A stretch of 64,000 nt of DNA from Myxococcales bacterium (lineage in GTDB: Bacteria; Myxococcota_A; Polyangia; Polyangiales; Ga0077539): the NCBI GenBank assembly GCA_016793325.1, contig JAEUKI010000089.1, positions 42,961 through 106,960 of the forward strand. The letters run 5' to 3'. Positions within the stretch are counted from its first letter, which is position 1. The number at the start of each line of letters is the position of its first letter. This document shows, piece by piece, positions 1-8,810 of this stretch. The notes under the pieces are model-generated. The model made no database searches, had not been told where the DNA came from, and saw only the letters and a program-made list of their open reading frames with translations. The translations under genes were made by a program, and so were the position numbers.

Positions 1-182
1 TCGTCTGTCGTGCTGTCCGTCGCGCTCGGGGAGTCGCTCGTCGCAGTGTCCGTGCGCGCGTCTCCGCTGTCTGCGGGCGGCGCAGGCGTGCTGCACCCGA
101 CAGCGCTCCCCATCAAAGCAAGACACAGCACACGCCACGCAGAGGGCGCAGCGCGCCCAAGTGCAATTCGTCTCGATCGCAT
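1..182 (-). CDS. Lipoprotein, N-terminal part, cut by the window edge
   Basis: An open frame starts at ATG 182-180 on the minus strand and runs off the left edge after 60 codons without a stop. It begins with a basic n-region (MRSRRIALGR) and a hydrophobic stretch ending in the lipobox AVGC, with Cys30 as the predicted lipidated residue. After that comes a Ser/Thr/Asp/Ala-rich linker (PADSGDARTDTATSDS), the same design as the other lipoproteins in this window. The start lies 27 nt after the stop of the upstream lipoprotein gene, so the two are probably co-transcribed. No clear Shine-Dalgarno is visible. The function cannot be told because the mature domain is outside the window. Confidence 0.7.
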   Translation of the reverse strand, partial: MRSRRIALGRAAPSAWRVLCLALMGSAVGCSTPAPPADSGDARTDTATSDSPSATDSTTD

Positions 183-209
183 GGCGCACGGTATCACGCG
201 ATCGCGCGA

Positions 210-2234
210 TCAACCCGGAAGGGGCAGGTCGCAAATTCCAGCGCTATTGCAGGGAATTCCTCCGCAACAATCGCCGCTGCTCGAGCACGTCGCCCCGCGC
301 GGACGGCACTCGAGCGCGGGAGCGCACGCGCGACGTGAGGGGTTGGTAGGGTCCGTGGCGCACGTCCCTGTGCAGCAGTCTTCGTCGCGCGCGCACTCGC
401 CCATCACGGGTCGGCACGCGCGCGGCGCCCAGTACGGCGAGAGGTTCGTCACCGCGCCGCCACGCGCGTCGGCCGTCACTTGTCCGTCGAGATAGTAGGG
501 AGCGCTCGACGGATCGCCGCTCGTCGCGCCCACGCGGATCGCAGAGATCCAGATGCGCTTGCCGCCGCGAAGACCCGCGGTCGCGTTTCCGTACGCGCGC
601 CCCGAGGTGAACATCAGCCAGAAGTACTCGCCCGATCGAAACGGCGCGAACGCGGGCATGTAGTTGCCGATCGCCGTCGGCCCGCCGTTGAGCGCGTTCA
701 GCCGCGTCGCCGCGCCGCCGTCTCGGCCGATGAGATAGATCGCCGCCGCGCCCGACGAAGACCGCTCGCCTCCCGCTTGAAACGCGATGCGCCGCGAATC
801 GGGTGACCACGTCGGACGAAAGATCAACCCCGGCGCGTCGTAGAGCATCCGCGCCGCCCCGAAGCTGTCGCGCCCCGTCACGGGCGTCAGCATCAAGTCG
901 TCCATCGGACTCGTGTAGACGATCGCCGAGTTGTCCGGAGACCACTCCGGCGCATACCCGTTGCCGGGCGAGCCCGACGGGGTCACCACGCGGCTCGAAG
1001 CAGGGTCCCACAACACGAACTGCCCGGGCCCCGGCGGGTGCGTCCCGCGGCCGAAGAGCACGCGCGATCCATCCGGGCTGAACGTCGGCCAGTTGATGTT
1101 GTCCGGCGCGTCGTTGAGTCGAAGCGTCGCGAGCGCAGGCGCCGCAGGGCCCGAGAGATCCCGCGTGAGATCGTAGAGTCGAACGCTCCCTGGCCGAGGC
1201 ATTTGCGTGAGGTTGTCGTTGAGCCCCACGACGAATCGACGCCCGTCGCGCGAGACCGCGTGGCACCCGTGGCACGTCGCGCCGCCTTCGGGCGTCGGAA
1301 GAAAGTCAACGCTCGCCCCCTCGCTCACGTCGAGCCGCTGCACGCGCCCCGTCGTGGGAGTCCAGTAGTACACCTGCCCCGCGGCGATCGCGTCGACCGT
1401 GCGAAACGTGCTCTGGGCTTCGCGCGTTCCGTCGTTCGCGAGCGTCGTGACGGTGACGCGAATGGGCTCGGTGATCGAGCTGCTCGCGAGCCCGCGCCAC
1501 GCTTCGTCGGGGACGCGAAACGAGTGCCCGAACATCGCGTTCGCGCGGAAGTACCCCGTCACGATCGCCCCGGGCCGCTCGAGGCGCACGCGCACGAGCT
1601 CGACGGGCGCGCTCATCGGATTGCGCGCGGTCCACATGACGAGCGGCGGCCGCACGTTGCGCGGCATGACCGCCTCGGCCAGCGGATAGTCGATCGTCGG
1701 AGTCGTCGCCATGGGGCTCGCCACGGGCGTCGCCGTCGCAAAGCGCATCACGTCCGCGTCCGTCACGCCGTCGCCTCGATGAACAGTGCTCGCGCGCACC
1801 GTGAGGCTCGTCGTCGCGCGAACGCCGTCGTTTCCCAGCACCGAGGCGCGCACGGTGACCGTCCCCCCAGCGAGCGACGTCGTGAAGACGCCAGTGTTCG
1901 CGTCGATGCGACCGAGGGACTCGCTGTCGAGCGACCACCGCGCGAGGACGTTCGCAAACGTCTCGCCCCCGACGCCGCGGCCGCGCGCGTGAAACGCCAC
2001 CGTCGTCTGCCCGTCGCCGAGCTGCACCGTGTGATCCGCAGGGTCGATCGTGATCGACGCGACGCGCGCTGGATCAACGGGGCCAGCGTCCATCCCGACC
2101 GCAGCTCCATCCAACACCATCGCGGCAGCGTCTCGTCCCGCGTCCCGCGTTCGTCCGCTGTCGACGAGCGGCTCTTCGGAAGCACACCCGTGACCGAGCG
2201 CGAGCAGCGCGAGCACCAGTAATCGAGATTGCAT
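210..2234 (-). CDS. Lipoprotein with Ig-like domain, CxxCH haem motif, TolB-type propeller and Cys-rich tail
   Basis: This is a 674-residue secreted protein. The chosen ATG gives a short signal sequence (MQSRLLVLALLALGHGC) with a lipobox-like end; the frame is open 80 codons further upstream, but that part is Arg-rich and overlaps the frr end. An Ig-like domain (about residues 45-140) precedes a sandwich region. Then comes C321-H-G-C-H325, a c-type haem attachment motif, followed by PD40/TolB-like blades (FSPDGSRVLF, WSPDNSAIVY, WSPDSRRIAF). The last 65 residues are Cys-rich, with two repeats of the CxxDxDCC kind. The function is unknown. The family resemblance suggests an extracytoplasmic propeller with a covalent haem, anchored in the envelope. 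The next gene downstream is also a lipoprotein. Confidence 0.8.
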   Translation of the reverse strand: MQSRLLVLALLALGHGCASEEPLVDSGRTRDAGRDAAAMVLDGAAVGMDAGPVDPARVASITIDPADHTVQLGDGQTTVAFHARGRGVGGETFANVLARWSLDSESLGRIDANTGVFTTSLAGGTVTVRASVLGNDGVRATTSLTVRASTVHRGDGVTDADVMRFATATPVASPMATTPTIDYPLAEAVMPRNVRPPLVMWTARNPMSAPVELVRVRLERPGAIVTGYFRANAMFGHSFRVPDEAWRGLASSSITEPIRVTVTTLANDGTREAQSTFRTVDAIAAGQVYYWTPTTGRVQRLDVSEGASVDFLPTPEGGATCHGCHAVSRDGRRFVVGLNDNLTQMPRPGSVRLYDLTRDLSGPAAPALATLRLNDAPDNINWPTFSPDGSRVLFGRGTHPPGPGQFVLWDPASSRVVTPSGSPGNGYAPEWSPDNSAIVYTSPMDDLMLTPVTGRDSFGAARMLYDAPGLIFRPTWSPDSRRIAFQAGGERSSSGAAAIYLIGRDGGAATRLNALNGGPTAIGNYMPAFAPFRSGEYFWLMFTSGRAYGNATAGLRGGKRIWISAIRVGATSGDPSSAPYYLDGQVTADARGGAVTNLSPYWAPRACRPVMGECARDEDCCTGTCATDPTNPSRRACAPALECRPRGATCSSSGDCCGGIPCNSAGICDLPLPG

Positions 2235-2301
2235 CGTCGCGCGGGACGCAGCACGCCGCGGGCCACCGCGCGATCGAGCGTGATTGTCGCGATCCAGACC
2301 G

Positions 2302-2355
2302 CGGTGTCTCCTGCGAGGAGACACCGTCGCGGCCGAGCGTCTCGCGCGAAGAGAC
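2302..2355. terminator. Two tandem hairpins after frr
   Basis: A 10-bp perfect inverted repeat, CGGTGTCTCC (2302-2311) and GGAGACACCG (2317-2326) with a 5-nt loop, is followed by GTCTC (2339-2343) and GAGAC (2351-2355). Both lie between the frr stop and the lipoprotein start on the minus strand. There is no U-run, so intrinsic termination is uncertain. They could instead be an operator or an mRNA processing structure. Confidence 0.4.
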
Positions 2356-2383
2356 ACTGTCGCCCCGCGGGCGTCGCGCGCGA

Positions 2384-2941
2384 TCACACCGTCATGATGT
2401 CTTTTTCTTTGGCGGCGATGATGTCGTCCACGGCCTTGCTGCCAGCGACGACGATCTCTTCGCCCTTCTTCCACGCGAGGTCGCCCTCGTCCTCGCCGAC
2501 GTCTCCGTCCGCGACGAGCTGATCGACGAGCTCCTTCGCCGTTCGACGCGCCTCGCGCACGGCGATCTTCGTCTCTTCGCCCATCTTGCGCGCTTGCTTC
2601 GCGAGCTCCTTGCGGCGCTCTTCGGTCAGCGGCGGGATCGGAATGCGAATGAGCTCTCCGTCCACCTGCGGGTTGAGCCCGAGGTTGGCGTCACGAATCG
2701 CTTTATCAATGGCCCTCGATTGCCCCTTCTCCCACGGCTTGATCACGATCAACCGAGGCTCGGGGATCTGCACGTTCGCCATCTGATTGATGGGCGTCGG
2801 AGTGCCGTAATAATCCACGCGAACCGAGTCGAGCATCGCCGCCGTCGCGCGCCCCGTGCGCAACCGTGACAGGTTGGACTTGAGCGACTCGTGCGCCTTG
2901 GCGATGGACGCCTGCAGGTCCTGGAGAACTTCGTCGAGCAT
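2384..2941 (-). CDS. frr: Ribosome recycling factor
   Basis: RRF acts with EF-G to split the post-termination ribosome so it can be reused, in the cytoplasm. The product is 185 residues, the normal length, and is colinear with the family: the N-terminal helix (LDEVLQDLQASIAKAHESLK), the conserved LSRLRTGRA segment, the YYGTPTPINQMANV hinge and beta region, the PEPRLIVIKPW strand, and the C-terminal helices with RRKELAKQARKMGEE. In most bacteria frr follows pyrH and tsf. Here the upstream gene, 67 nt away on the same strand, is a degenerate P-type ATPase, so the usual synteny is broken. The ATG at 2941 starts the family-typical N-terminus. Confidence 0.97.
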   Translation of the reverse strand: MLDEVLQDLQASIAKAHESLKSNLSRLRTGRATAAMLDSVRVDYYGTPTPINQMANVQIPEPRLIVIKPWEKGQSRAIDKAIRDANLGLNPQVDGELIRIPIPPLTEERRKELAKQARKMGEETKIAVREARRTAKELVDQLVADGDVGEDEGDLAWKKGEEIVVAGSKAVDDIIAAKEKDIMTV

Positions 2942-3008
2942 GGCGCGAGAGACTGCCGCGCCGAGGGTGCCCGACGCAAGTCATCACCGATCGCTTTCCG
3001 AGGGAGTT

Positions 3009-5429
3009 TCAGCGGCCCGACGGTCCGCTCCGAGCGCCGGCGATCGCCGCCCGCCCCCCGAGCGCCGCGCCCACGACCGCGAGCGCCAACACGATCGGCG
3101 CGGCCACCTTCGGCGAAGGAGCAAACACCGCGACGAGCACGGCCGCCGTCGTGGCCACGAGCGAGACCGCCGCCGCGCGCCGCGCCGCGTAGAGCGCAGC
3201 CCGCGCGTCGACGAGCGCCCGCGAGACCTCGCGCAAATCGTCGCCCGTGAGCGCGATGGAGGTCTCGGCGCCCGCGCCGCCTGCCGCTTCGATTCCAATC
3301 GACACGTCGCCGGCGCCGAGCGCGAGGTCATCGAGCGCAGGCCGGCCCGCGACCGCCACGCGTCCTGCCACTTCGGCGAGCGAGCGCACCGCGGCCCCGC
3401 GCTCTTCGGGCGCGACCTCTGCGCGCACGTGCGCCACGTCGATCGCGAGTCCGATCGCTTCGAGCGTGCCCGCGCTCTCGCCGCCGACGAACGCGACGTC
3501 GAGCCCCTTGTCCATGAGCGTCTGCACCGCCGCGCGCGCCTCTTCGCGCGGAGGATCTTCGAGCCCGAACACCCCCTCGAGCCTCCCGTCGATCGCGAGA
3601 AACAACGCGTGTCGCCCCTGCGCTTCGATGCTCCGCGCGACCTCTTCGCCCGGCGCGACCGCGACGTTCTCGGCGATCATGAGCGCGCGCGAGCCGACCA
3701 CCACAGGGGCTCCTTGCGCGGTCGCCGCGAGCACCCCGCGCCCTGCGACGGCCACGGGCCTGCGGACCGCTTCGGGTCGCACGCCGCGCGCCTTGGCCGC
3801 AGCCACGAGCGCTTTGGTAAACGGGTTGGCCTCGTCGGCGCCGGCCTCTGCGCCCGCGGCGGTCGCGAGCAGCGCGCGCTCGGAGAGGGCCCCGAGCGAG
3901 ACCACCTCGACGAGCTCGAACGCGCCGCGCGTGAGCGTCGCTCGGACACAAAAAATCAAGGCGCGCACGCGCGCCGTGAGCGAGAGCGACACGCTGTCGC
4001 GAAAGACCGTCCCTCGCGAGATCGCCGACGCGAGCGCGTGCGCAAACGGAACGCGCGCGAGCGGCAGCGCCAACCCCGGCGGGAGCGCTCCGAGCACGAG
4101 CGCCACCGTCGCGAGCGGATCCTTGGGCGCCGCGAGGACCACCAACGCCAGCACGGCCACGGAGATCACCACGCCGAGCACCGCGAGAACCCTGGCAAAT
4201 GACTCGCCAAACAAGAGGCTCCCCGTCGCGCTCTCGTCGAGCATCGATCGCACCCGCGCGAGCGCCACGTCGTCGCCCGCGCGCGTCGCGAGGACCCGCA
4301 GCGTTCCCTTTCGGACGAGCGTGCCCGCGAGCACCGCGTGCCCCGCCACGAGCGCGCGCGTGCCCGAGGGCTCTTCGACCACGACGCCCGACGCTTCGCG
4401 CACGACCCCGTCGGCCGCCACGCGCTCGCCCGCGTCCACGATGATCTCTTCGCCCGCCTTGAGCGCGCGCGCTTCGACCGTGCGCTGCTCGCCGTTGTCC
4501 GCGCGCCGAACGCGCGCCGTCCTCGGGAGCACCGCCCCTTGCGCGTCGAGCGATCGCTGCGCGCTCGACCGCGCCGAGCGCGCCACGTAGCCCGCCACCG
4601 GGAGCACCAGCGCCACTGTCGACGAGAGCGCGAGTGATGTCACGGGACGATCGCGAAACACCGCTCGAACGAGCGCCAACAGCGCCCCCGCGAACGGGTT
4701 TGCCCACAGCCACCACGGGGCCAACGAGCGCGCCCACCACAGCTCGCGCGCGGCCACTGCGAGCGACACGAACGCAGCGAGCGCCGCGAGCACGGTCGAG
4801 AGCGTCCCCCCGATGCGCGTCGCGACGAGCGCCACCAACATCGCCCCGGCGCCCACGAGAACGGGTCGAACGTCCTCGGGCTCGTCCAAGCGAACAACGG
4901 TCGGCGCCCGCGTCTCGACGCGCGCCACGGGCTCTTCAGCCGCGACCACGACTTCGTTGCTCGGCGCGACGCCGATCATCGCGAGCACTTGCTCGAGCGA
5001 GGGCTCTGCGTCGAACTCGACGAGCGACGGCAACGACAGCTCCGTGGGCCACGAGCGCTCGACGCTTCGATCGACGCCGTCCGCGCCCGCCGTCCCGAGC
5101 GAGCGCGGGGCCTCTCTCTCGGACAGCGCGCCCTCGTCGTCCGAGGCGGATGGCCCGCCGTCGAGCGCCGTCGATTCGCGCTCGTCGCTCGCGCTCGACG
5201 CCGCCCGTGGCTCGTCCGAACCGACGTACGACGCGTCGATCGCGGGCTCGACGGGCGCCTCGCGCGCGCGCTGCTCGAAGCACTCGGGCGAGCAATAGTA
5301 CCGAAAACGCCCTCCCCGATGCGCCACCCGCGGAGCGCGCAACGGGTCGACCGGCGTCCCGCACACAGGGCACGCCACGGTCCGTACGCCGGAAACGGTC
5401 AGGTGTGATCGCAGAGCAGAGAGGGGCAC
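3009..5429 (-). CDS. P-type ATPase-like membrane protein lacking catalytic residues (probable pseudo-ATPase)
   Basis: This 806-residue protein is built like a heavy-metal P1B ATPase. It has an N-terminal zinc knuckle (C20xxC23, C46xxxC50, TRASH/YHS-like), a low-complexity acidic linker, membrane segments from about residue 185, an actuator domain (about 300-380), and phosphorylation and hinge regions (about 480-735). The reaction motifs are all replaced. DKTGT aligns with C494-V-R-A-T, followed by the conserved LT; the actuator TGE aligns with GTR near 356; SEHP becomes EANP near 533; TGD becomes VGGES near 648; GDGxND becomes GRPALD at 695-700; and the CPC membrane motif becomes LPP near 449. 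Phosphorylation-driven transport is therefore unlikely. The start is a GTG; a GTG at 5378, just before the Cys motif, is an alternative. Confidence 0.85.
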   Translation of the reverse strand: MPLSALRSHLTVSGVRTVACPVCGTPVDPLRAPRVAHRGGRFRYYCSPECFEQRAREAPVEPAIDASYVGSDEPRAASSASDERESTALDGGPSASDDEGALSEREAPRSLGTAGADGVDRSVERSWPTELSLPSLVEFDAEPSLEQVLAMIGVAPSNEVVVAAEEPVARVETRAPTVVRLDEPEDVRPVLVGAGAMLVALVATRIGGTLSTVLAALAAFVSLAVAARELWWARSLAPWWLWANPFAGALLALVRAVFRDRPVTSLALSSTVALVLPVAGYVARSARSSAQRSLDAQGAVLPRTARVRRADNGEQRTVEARALKAGEEIIVDAGERVAADGVVREASGVVVEEPSGTRALVAGHAVLAGTLVRKGTLRVLATRAGDDVALARVRSMLDESATGSLLFGESFARVLAVLGVVISVAVLALVVLAAPKDPLATVALVLGALPPGLALPLARVPFAHALASAISRGTVFRDSVSLSLTARVRALIFCVRATLTRGAFELVEVVSLGALSERALLATAAGAEAGADEANPFTKALVAAAKARGVRPEAVRRPVAVAGRGVLAATAQGAPVVVGSRALMIAENVAVAPGEEVARSIEAQGRHALFLAIDGRLEGVFGLEDPPREEARAAVQTLMDKGLDVAFVGGESAGTLEAIGLAIDVAHVRAEVAPEERGAAVRSLAEVAGRVAVAGRPALDDLALGAGDVSIGIEAAGGAGAETSIALTGDDLREVSRALVDARAALYAARRAAAVSLVATTAAVLVAVFAPSPKVAAPIVLALAVVGAALGGRAAIAGARSGPSGR

Positions 5430-5546
5430 AGCCGATGAACCGCCGGACTATTGCAGCTCCGCCCGCGCTTTGCGACAGCGCTCGATCCCCCCTTGCGCAC
5501 GAGCACGGGAAGCGCGTACGCACCTCGTGGGTTTCCCACACTCGCC

Positions 5547-6911
5547 ATGGCGCTCGAATGTTCGTACTGCGGCGCGCGAACGACGGACGACGCGACGCGC
5601 TGCCCCCAGTGTCTGCGCGCGACGGGCCTCATCGCCGCGCCCGAATCCACGCAATCGCCGCCGTTCTCTGCGAAGAAAAAGGCGCTGATCGCGGTAGGCC
5701 TCGTCGCCCTCGGCGCGGCGATCACCGGCGGCGTCGCGCTCGCCAAGCGCGCCCGCGCGCAGTCCGCCGTCGCCGTTCAACAGGGAACGGCCAGCTCGAT
5801 CAGCGACGTGCCCGCGCCCTTCGCCCGCGTCGAGGCGCTCTCGGCGCTCGTGCGCGCCGCGCGCTCGGGCGACGCCCTCGCGAAGGGACGCGCTGTTCAC
5901 GAGGCGATTCGCACGCGAATGCGCGATCGCCAGCTGCAGCTCGTCACCTCGGTCGACGGCGTCCCGCCCGCGCGAACCCTCGAGGCGATCGCCGCAGCGC
6001 TCGAGACCGCGGGCGCGCGGGTCACCTCGCTCGACCTCTGCCGCGCGCTCTACAGCGCGCTCGACGAGGCCGGAGCGCAGCCTCGCTTCGCGCGACGCGC
6101 GAGCGGATCGCGCCCCGATGTCCCCGCGGACCCGAGCGGCGTGCTCGGGCGCTACGTCGTCCTCGTGGGCGAACACGCGATCGACCCGATCGATTCGCTG
6201 GTGATCGCGAAGGCCGACGCGCGCCCCTCGGAGATGACCGCCGCGCAAGTCACGGGCGCGATGCTCGTGCAGTCCGCGATCGCTTCGATGACGAGCGGCG
6301 ACCGCGCCCGCGCGAGCACGCTCCTCGCGCGCGCCGTCGAGCTCTATCCCGAAGCGGGAATCGTCCACGCCGCCCGCGCCACGGTCACGCGCAGCGGATT
6401 GTCCGGCGGCGTGGACGACAGCGTCGTGCGCGACCTCGCGACCGCCGTCGTCGCGAGCGGAGACGACCCCGCGATCAACATCCTCCGCGCGCGCGCCGCG
6501 CTCGTTCACGGCGACATCGAGCTCGTTCGAACGTCCGCGCGCGCCGCCCGAAACAGAGCCCGCGGATGGGGCGACGCTGCGCTCGCGCAGGTCCTCGCGT
6601 TCGACCCGGCCAACGCGCAGGGCGCGGGCCGCTGCGACCCGCTCATCGACGCGCGCGAGACGTGGACCGACGACGCGCTCACCGCGTGCCGCGCGCTCAC
6701 CGCCGAGGGAGCCGCGCCCCCCGAGAGCACCGCCGCCGCGCAGAGACTCGCGCGGACCGAGCGCGACCCGATGCGCCTCGCCCTCGTCGCCGCCGCGCTC
6801 GGCGAGGTCGTTCACCTGACCGATGGACGCGCGGACGAGTACGCGCGGTGGCTCGCGCTCGCGGGACGCAACGACCTCGCGCGCGCCGCGCTCGGCGACG
6901 CGGGCCCATGA
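5547..6911 (+). CDS. Zinc-ribbon membrane protein of unknown function
   Basis: The product is 454 residues. It begins with a zinc-ribbon (C5xxC8, C19xxC22), then a Pro-rich stretch and one membrane segment (KKALIAVGLVALGAAITGG). A long Ala/Arg-rich helical domain follows that could hold degenerate TPR-like repeats, given its regular helix pairs. I chose the ATG at 5547 because it places the zinc-ribbon at the N-terminus, as in zinc-ribbon proteins; the open frame reaches 32 codons upstream. The topology would put the ribbon in the cytoplasm and the rest outside. The stop overlaps the start of the next gene (ATGA), so the two are translationally coupled. It is divergent from the pseudo-ATPase gene. 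No function is recognised. Confidence 0.75.
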   Translation: MALECSYCGARTTDDATRCPQCLRATGLIAAPESTQSPPFSAKKKALIAVGLVALGAAITGGVALAKRARAQSAVAVQQGTASSISDVPAPFARVEALSALVRAARSGDALAKGRAVHEAIRTRMRDRQLQLVTSVDGVPPARTLEAIAAALETAGARVTSLDLCRALYSALDEAGAQPRFARRASGSRPDVPADPSGVLGRYVVLVGEHAIDPIDSLVIAKADARPSEMTAAQVTGAMLVQSAIASMTSGDRARASTLLARAVELYPEAGIVHAARATVTRSGLSGGVDDSVVRDLATAVVASGDDPAINILRARAALVHGDIELVRTSARAARNRARGWGDAALAQVLAFDPANAQGAGRCDPLIDARETWTDDALTACRALTAEGAAPPESTAAAQRLARTERDPMRLALVAAALGEVVHLTDGRADEYARWLALAGRNDLARAALGDAGP

Positions 6912-7327
6912 ATCACTGGCGTCGATGCGCGCGCGCCACGATCGTCGCGCTGGTGTTGAGCGCGCTCGGGGCGTGCAGACCTCGCGCCGAGAGCGCCCCG
7001 AGGAGCTTCGATCAGAGCGTCGAAGAGCTCGTCCGATGCGTCTTCGACGACCCGAGCGCGATGCTCGCGCCCCACGGTCAGGCCGCGCTCGAGGCTTCGA
7101 TCCGCCGCGCGCTCCGAGAAGACCGCTACCGATTCTCGATCCGCGCCGGCCGCTGCGGAGGCGCCCTCGACGAGCGACTTCGAACGAGCGACCCGCGCGC
7201 CCGCGCGCTCGGCGACGCGTGGGACGCGCTGCTGCCGCTCGCGCAAGCGCAGGCGCCGGACGACATCGCGCTCGAGCGCGCGATTCGGCGCATCGGTGTC
7301 GCGTTTCGCGGGGCACGAGGGCGCTGA
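6908..7327 (+). CDS. Small lipoprotein of unknown function
   Basis: This 139-residue protein starts at the ATG that overlaps the previous stop codon (ATGA). It has a classical lipoprotein signal: MNHWRRCARA, a hydrophobic core, then the lipobox LGAC with Cys23 as the lipid site. The mature part is mostly helical, with one further Cys pair (Cys at about residues 45 and 80). The overlap links it to the zinc-ribbon protein, and the next gene, a sensor kinase, starts about 22 nt after its stop. The three may form a single signalling operon. It has no recognisable domain. Confidence 0.75.
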   Translation: MNHWRRCARATIVALVLSALGACRPRAESAPRSFDQSVEELVRCVFDDPSAMLAPHGQAALEASIRRALREDRYRFSIRAGRCGGALDERLRTSDPRARALGDAWDALLPLAQAQAPDDIALERAIRRIGVAFRGARGR

Positions 7328-7349
7328 CAGGCAACGGAGCCGCTGTCGG

Positions 7350-8810
7350 GTGATACAACCGACCCCAGCGTCGTTGCCATCGATCCCTCCGAGCCAGCCC
7401 ACTGAGAGCGCGCCGTTGCCCGTGCGCGTGGCGCTCGCGGGCGCGCTCGCGTTGGGGTTGGTGTCGTTGGTCGCGGTTCCGCTCGCGTCGCAGGCGGTGA
7501 CCAACGTCGAGCAGAGCGAGGCCTCTCGCCGCGCCGAGACCCTCGCGCGCGCGATGGCCGCGCGGCTCAGCGTCACGCCGTCTTCTCAGCGATCGACGCT
7601 CCTCTCTCGCGTACAAGCCCGCTCGGGAACGCTCGTCGCCGTCGTCCGCGCCGACGGCGTCCCCTTGCGCGACACCGAGCTCTTCACGCGCGTCAACACG
7701 ATGCGCCCTCCTCGCGGGCGCTCGGTGTTCGCCCTCGATGACGGCGACCGACGGCTGCTCGTCGCGAGCGAGCCCATCACGCTCGACGAGCGAGACTTCA
7801 TGGTGCTCGCGGCCGTTCCGCGGCCGGGAGGCGCTGGATACGCGCTGGGGATCGAGCTCGCGACGCTGCTCGTGCTGCTCACGGGGCTCGGGCTCGCCGC
7901 GGCCGTGATCGTGACGCGCGGCGTGAGCTCGGACGTGCGCGCCATCACCGCCCGCGCCCGCAGGATGAGCACCGGGCAGGCGAACTCGCTCCGCGCGCTG
8001 CCCGTGCACGCGCGAGACGAAGTGGGCGAGCTCGTCGCGGCGTTCAACAAGCTGCAGCGCGAGATCGCGCAAGAGATCGAGCAGCACCGCGAGGCGCTCG
8101 CCCGGCTCGACGACGCCGAGCGCCGAAAAGAAGCGCAAATCGCCACGCTTCGACACGAGCTGCGGACGCCGCTCAACAGCATCATCGGCTTCGCGGACCT
8201 GCTCCTCTCGGGCGTCGACGGCGAGCTCAACAACGCCCAACGCGAAGACGTCGAGGCCATCGCGCGCTCGGGAAAGCACCTCCTTCACCTCGTCGACGAC
8301 GTGCTCGACCTGTCGGCCATCGCGTCCGGGCGCTTCACGATCGAGCGCAAGGCGGTCGACCTCGCCGCGATCGTGTCCGAGGTCGTCCGCGAGGCCCAAG
8401 GGCAGGCGCGCTTGCGTCGGATCACGATCGAGCACGTCGAGGCCGAGAGCACGCTCGTCGAAGGCGACGCGACCTCGCTGCGTCGCGCGATCACGAACCT
8501 CGTGCAAAACGCCCTGCAACATTGCCGCACGCGCGTCACGGTCTCGCTCGACACCGACGTGCGCGAGGCGCGCGTCCACGTGCGCGACGACGGCCGAGGG
8601 ATCCGCCCGCAAGACATGAAGCGACTGTTCAAGCCCTTCGAGCGCGGACGCGAGGGAGGGGGAACCGGCCTCGGACTCGCGATCACCGTCGCGCTGCTCG
8701 AGCTGCACGACGGAAAGCTCGGGGCCGAGAGCGTCGAGCAGCAAGGGAGCACGTTTACAGCGACCGTTCCGCTGCACGAGACGGCGCTGTCGCAAGCGGG
8801 GTTCGCATGA
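7350..8810 (+). CDS. Membrane sensor histidine kinase
   Basis: The product (486 residues) has TM1 at about 27-49, a small extracytoplasmic sensor domain, TM2 at about 166-189, a HAMP linker, and a complete kinase core. The H-box is RHELRTPLNS with His269. The ATPase domain has the N-box (NLVQNALQH, about 383-391), the G1 box DDGRGI (about 413) and the G2 box GGTGLGLAI (about 437). It should autophosphorylate His269 and pass the phosphate to a response regulator, but none is encoded nearby. A GTG at 7350 with GGAG ten nucleotides upstream was preferred over the GTG at 7296, which would overlap the lipoprotein gene. Its stop overlaps the ATG of the second kinase gene. Confidence 0.85.
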   Translation: MIQPTPASLPSIPPSQPTESAPLPVRVALAGALALGLVSLVAVPLASQAVTNVEQSEASRRAETLARAMAARLSVTPSSQRSTLLSRVQARSGTLVAVVRADGVPLRDTELFTRVNTMRPPRGRSVFALDDGDRRLLVASEPITLDERDFMVLAAVPRPGGAGYALGIELATLLVLLTGLGLAAAVIVTRGVSSDVRAITARARRMSTGQANSLRALPVHARDEVGELVAAFNKLQREIAQEIEQHREALARLDDAERRKEAQIATLRHELRTPLNSIIGFADLLLSGVDGELNNAQREDVEAIARSGKHLLHLVDDVLDLSAIASGRFTIERKAVDLAAIVSEVVREAQGQARLRRITIEHVEAESTLVEGDATSLRRAITNLVQNALQHCRTRVTVSLDTDVREARVHVRDDGRGIRPQDMKRLFKPFERGREGGGTGLGLAITVALLELHDGKLGAESVEQQGSTFTATVPLHETALSQAGFA

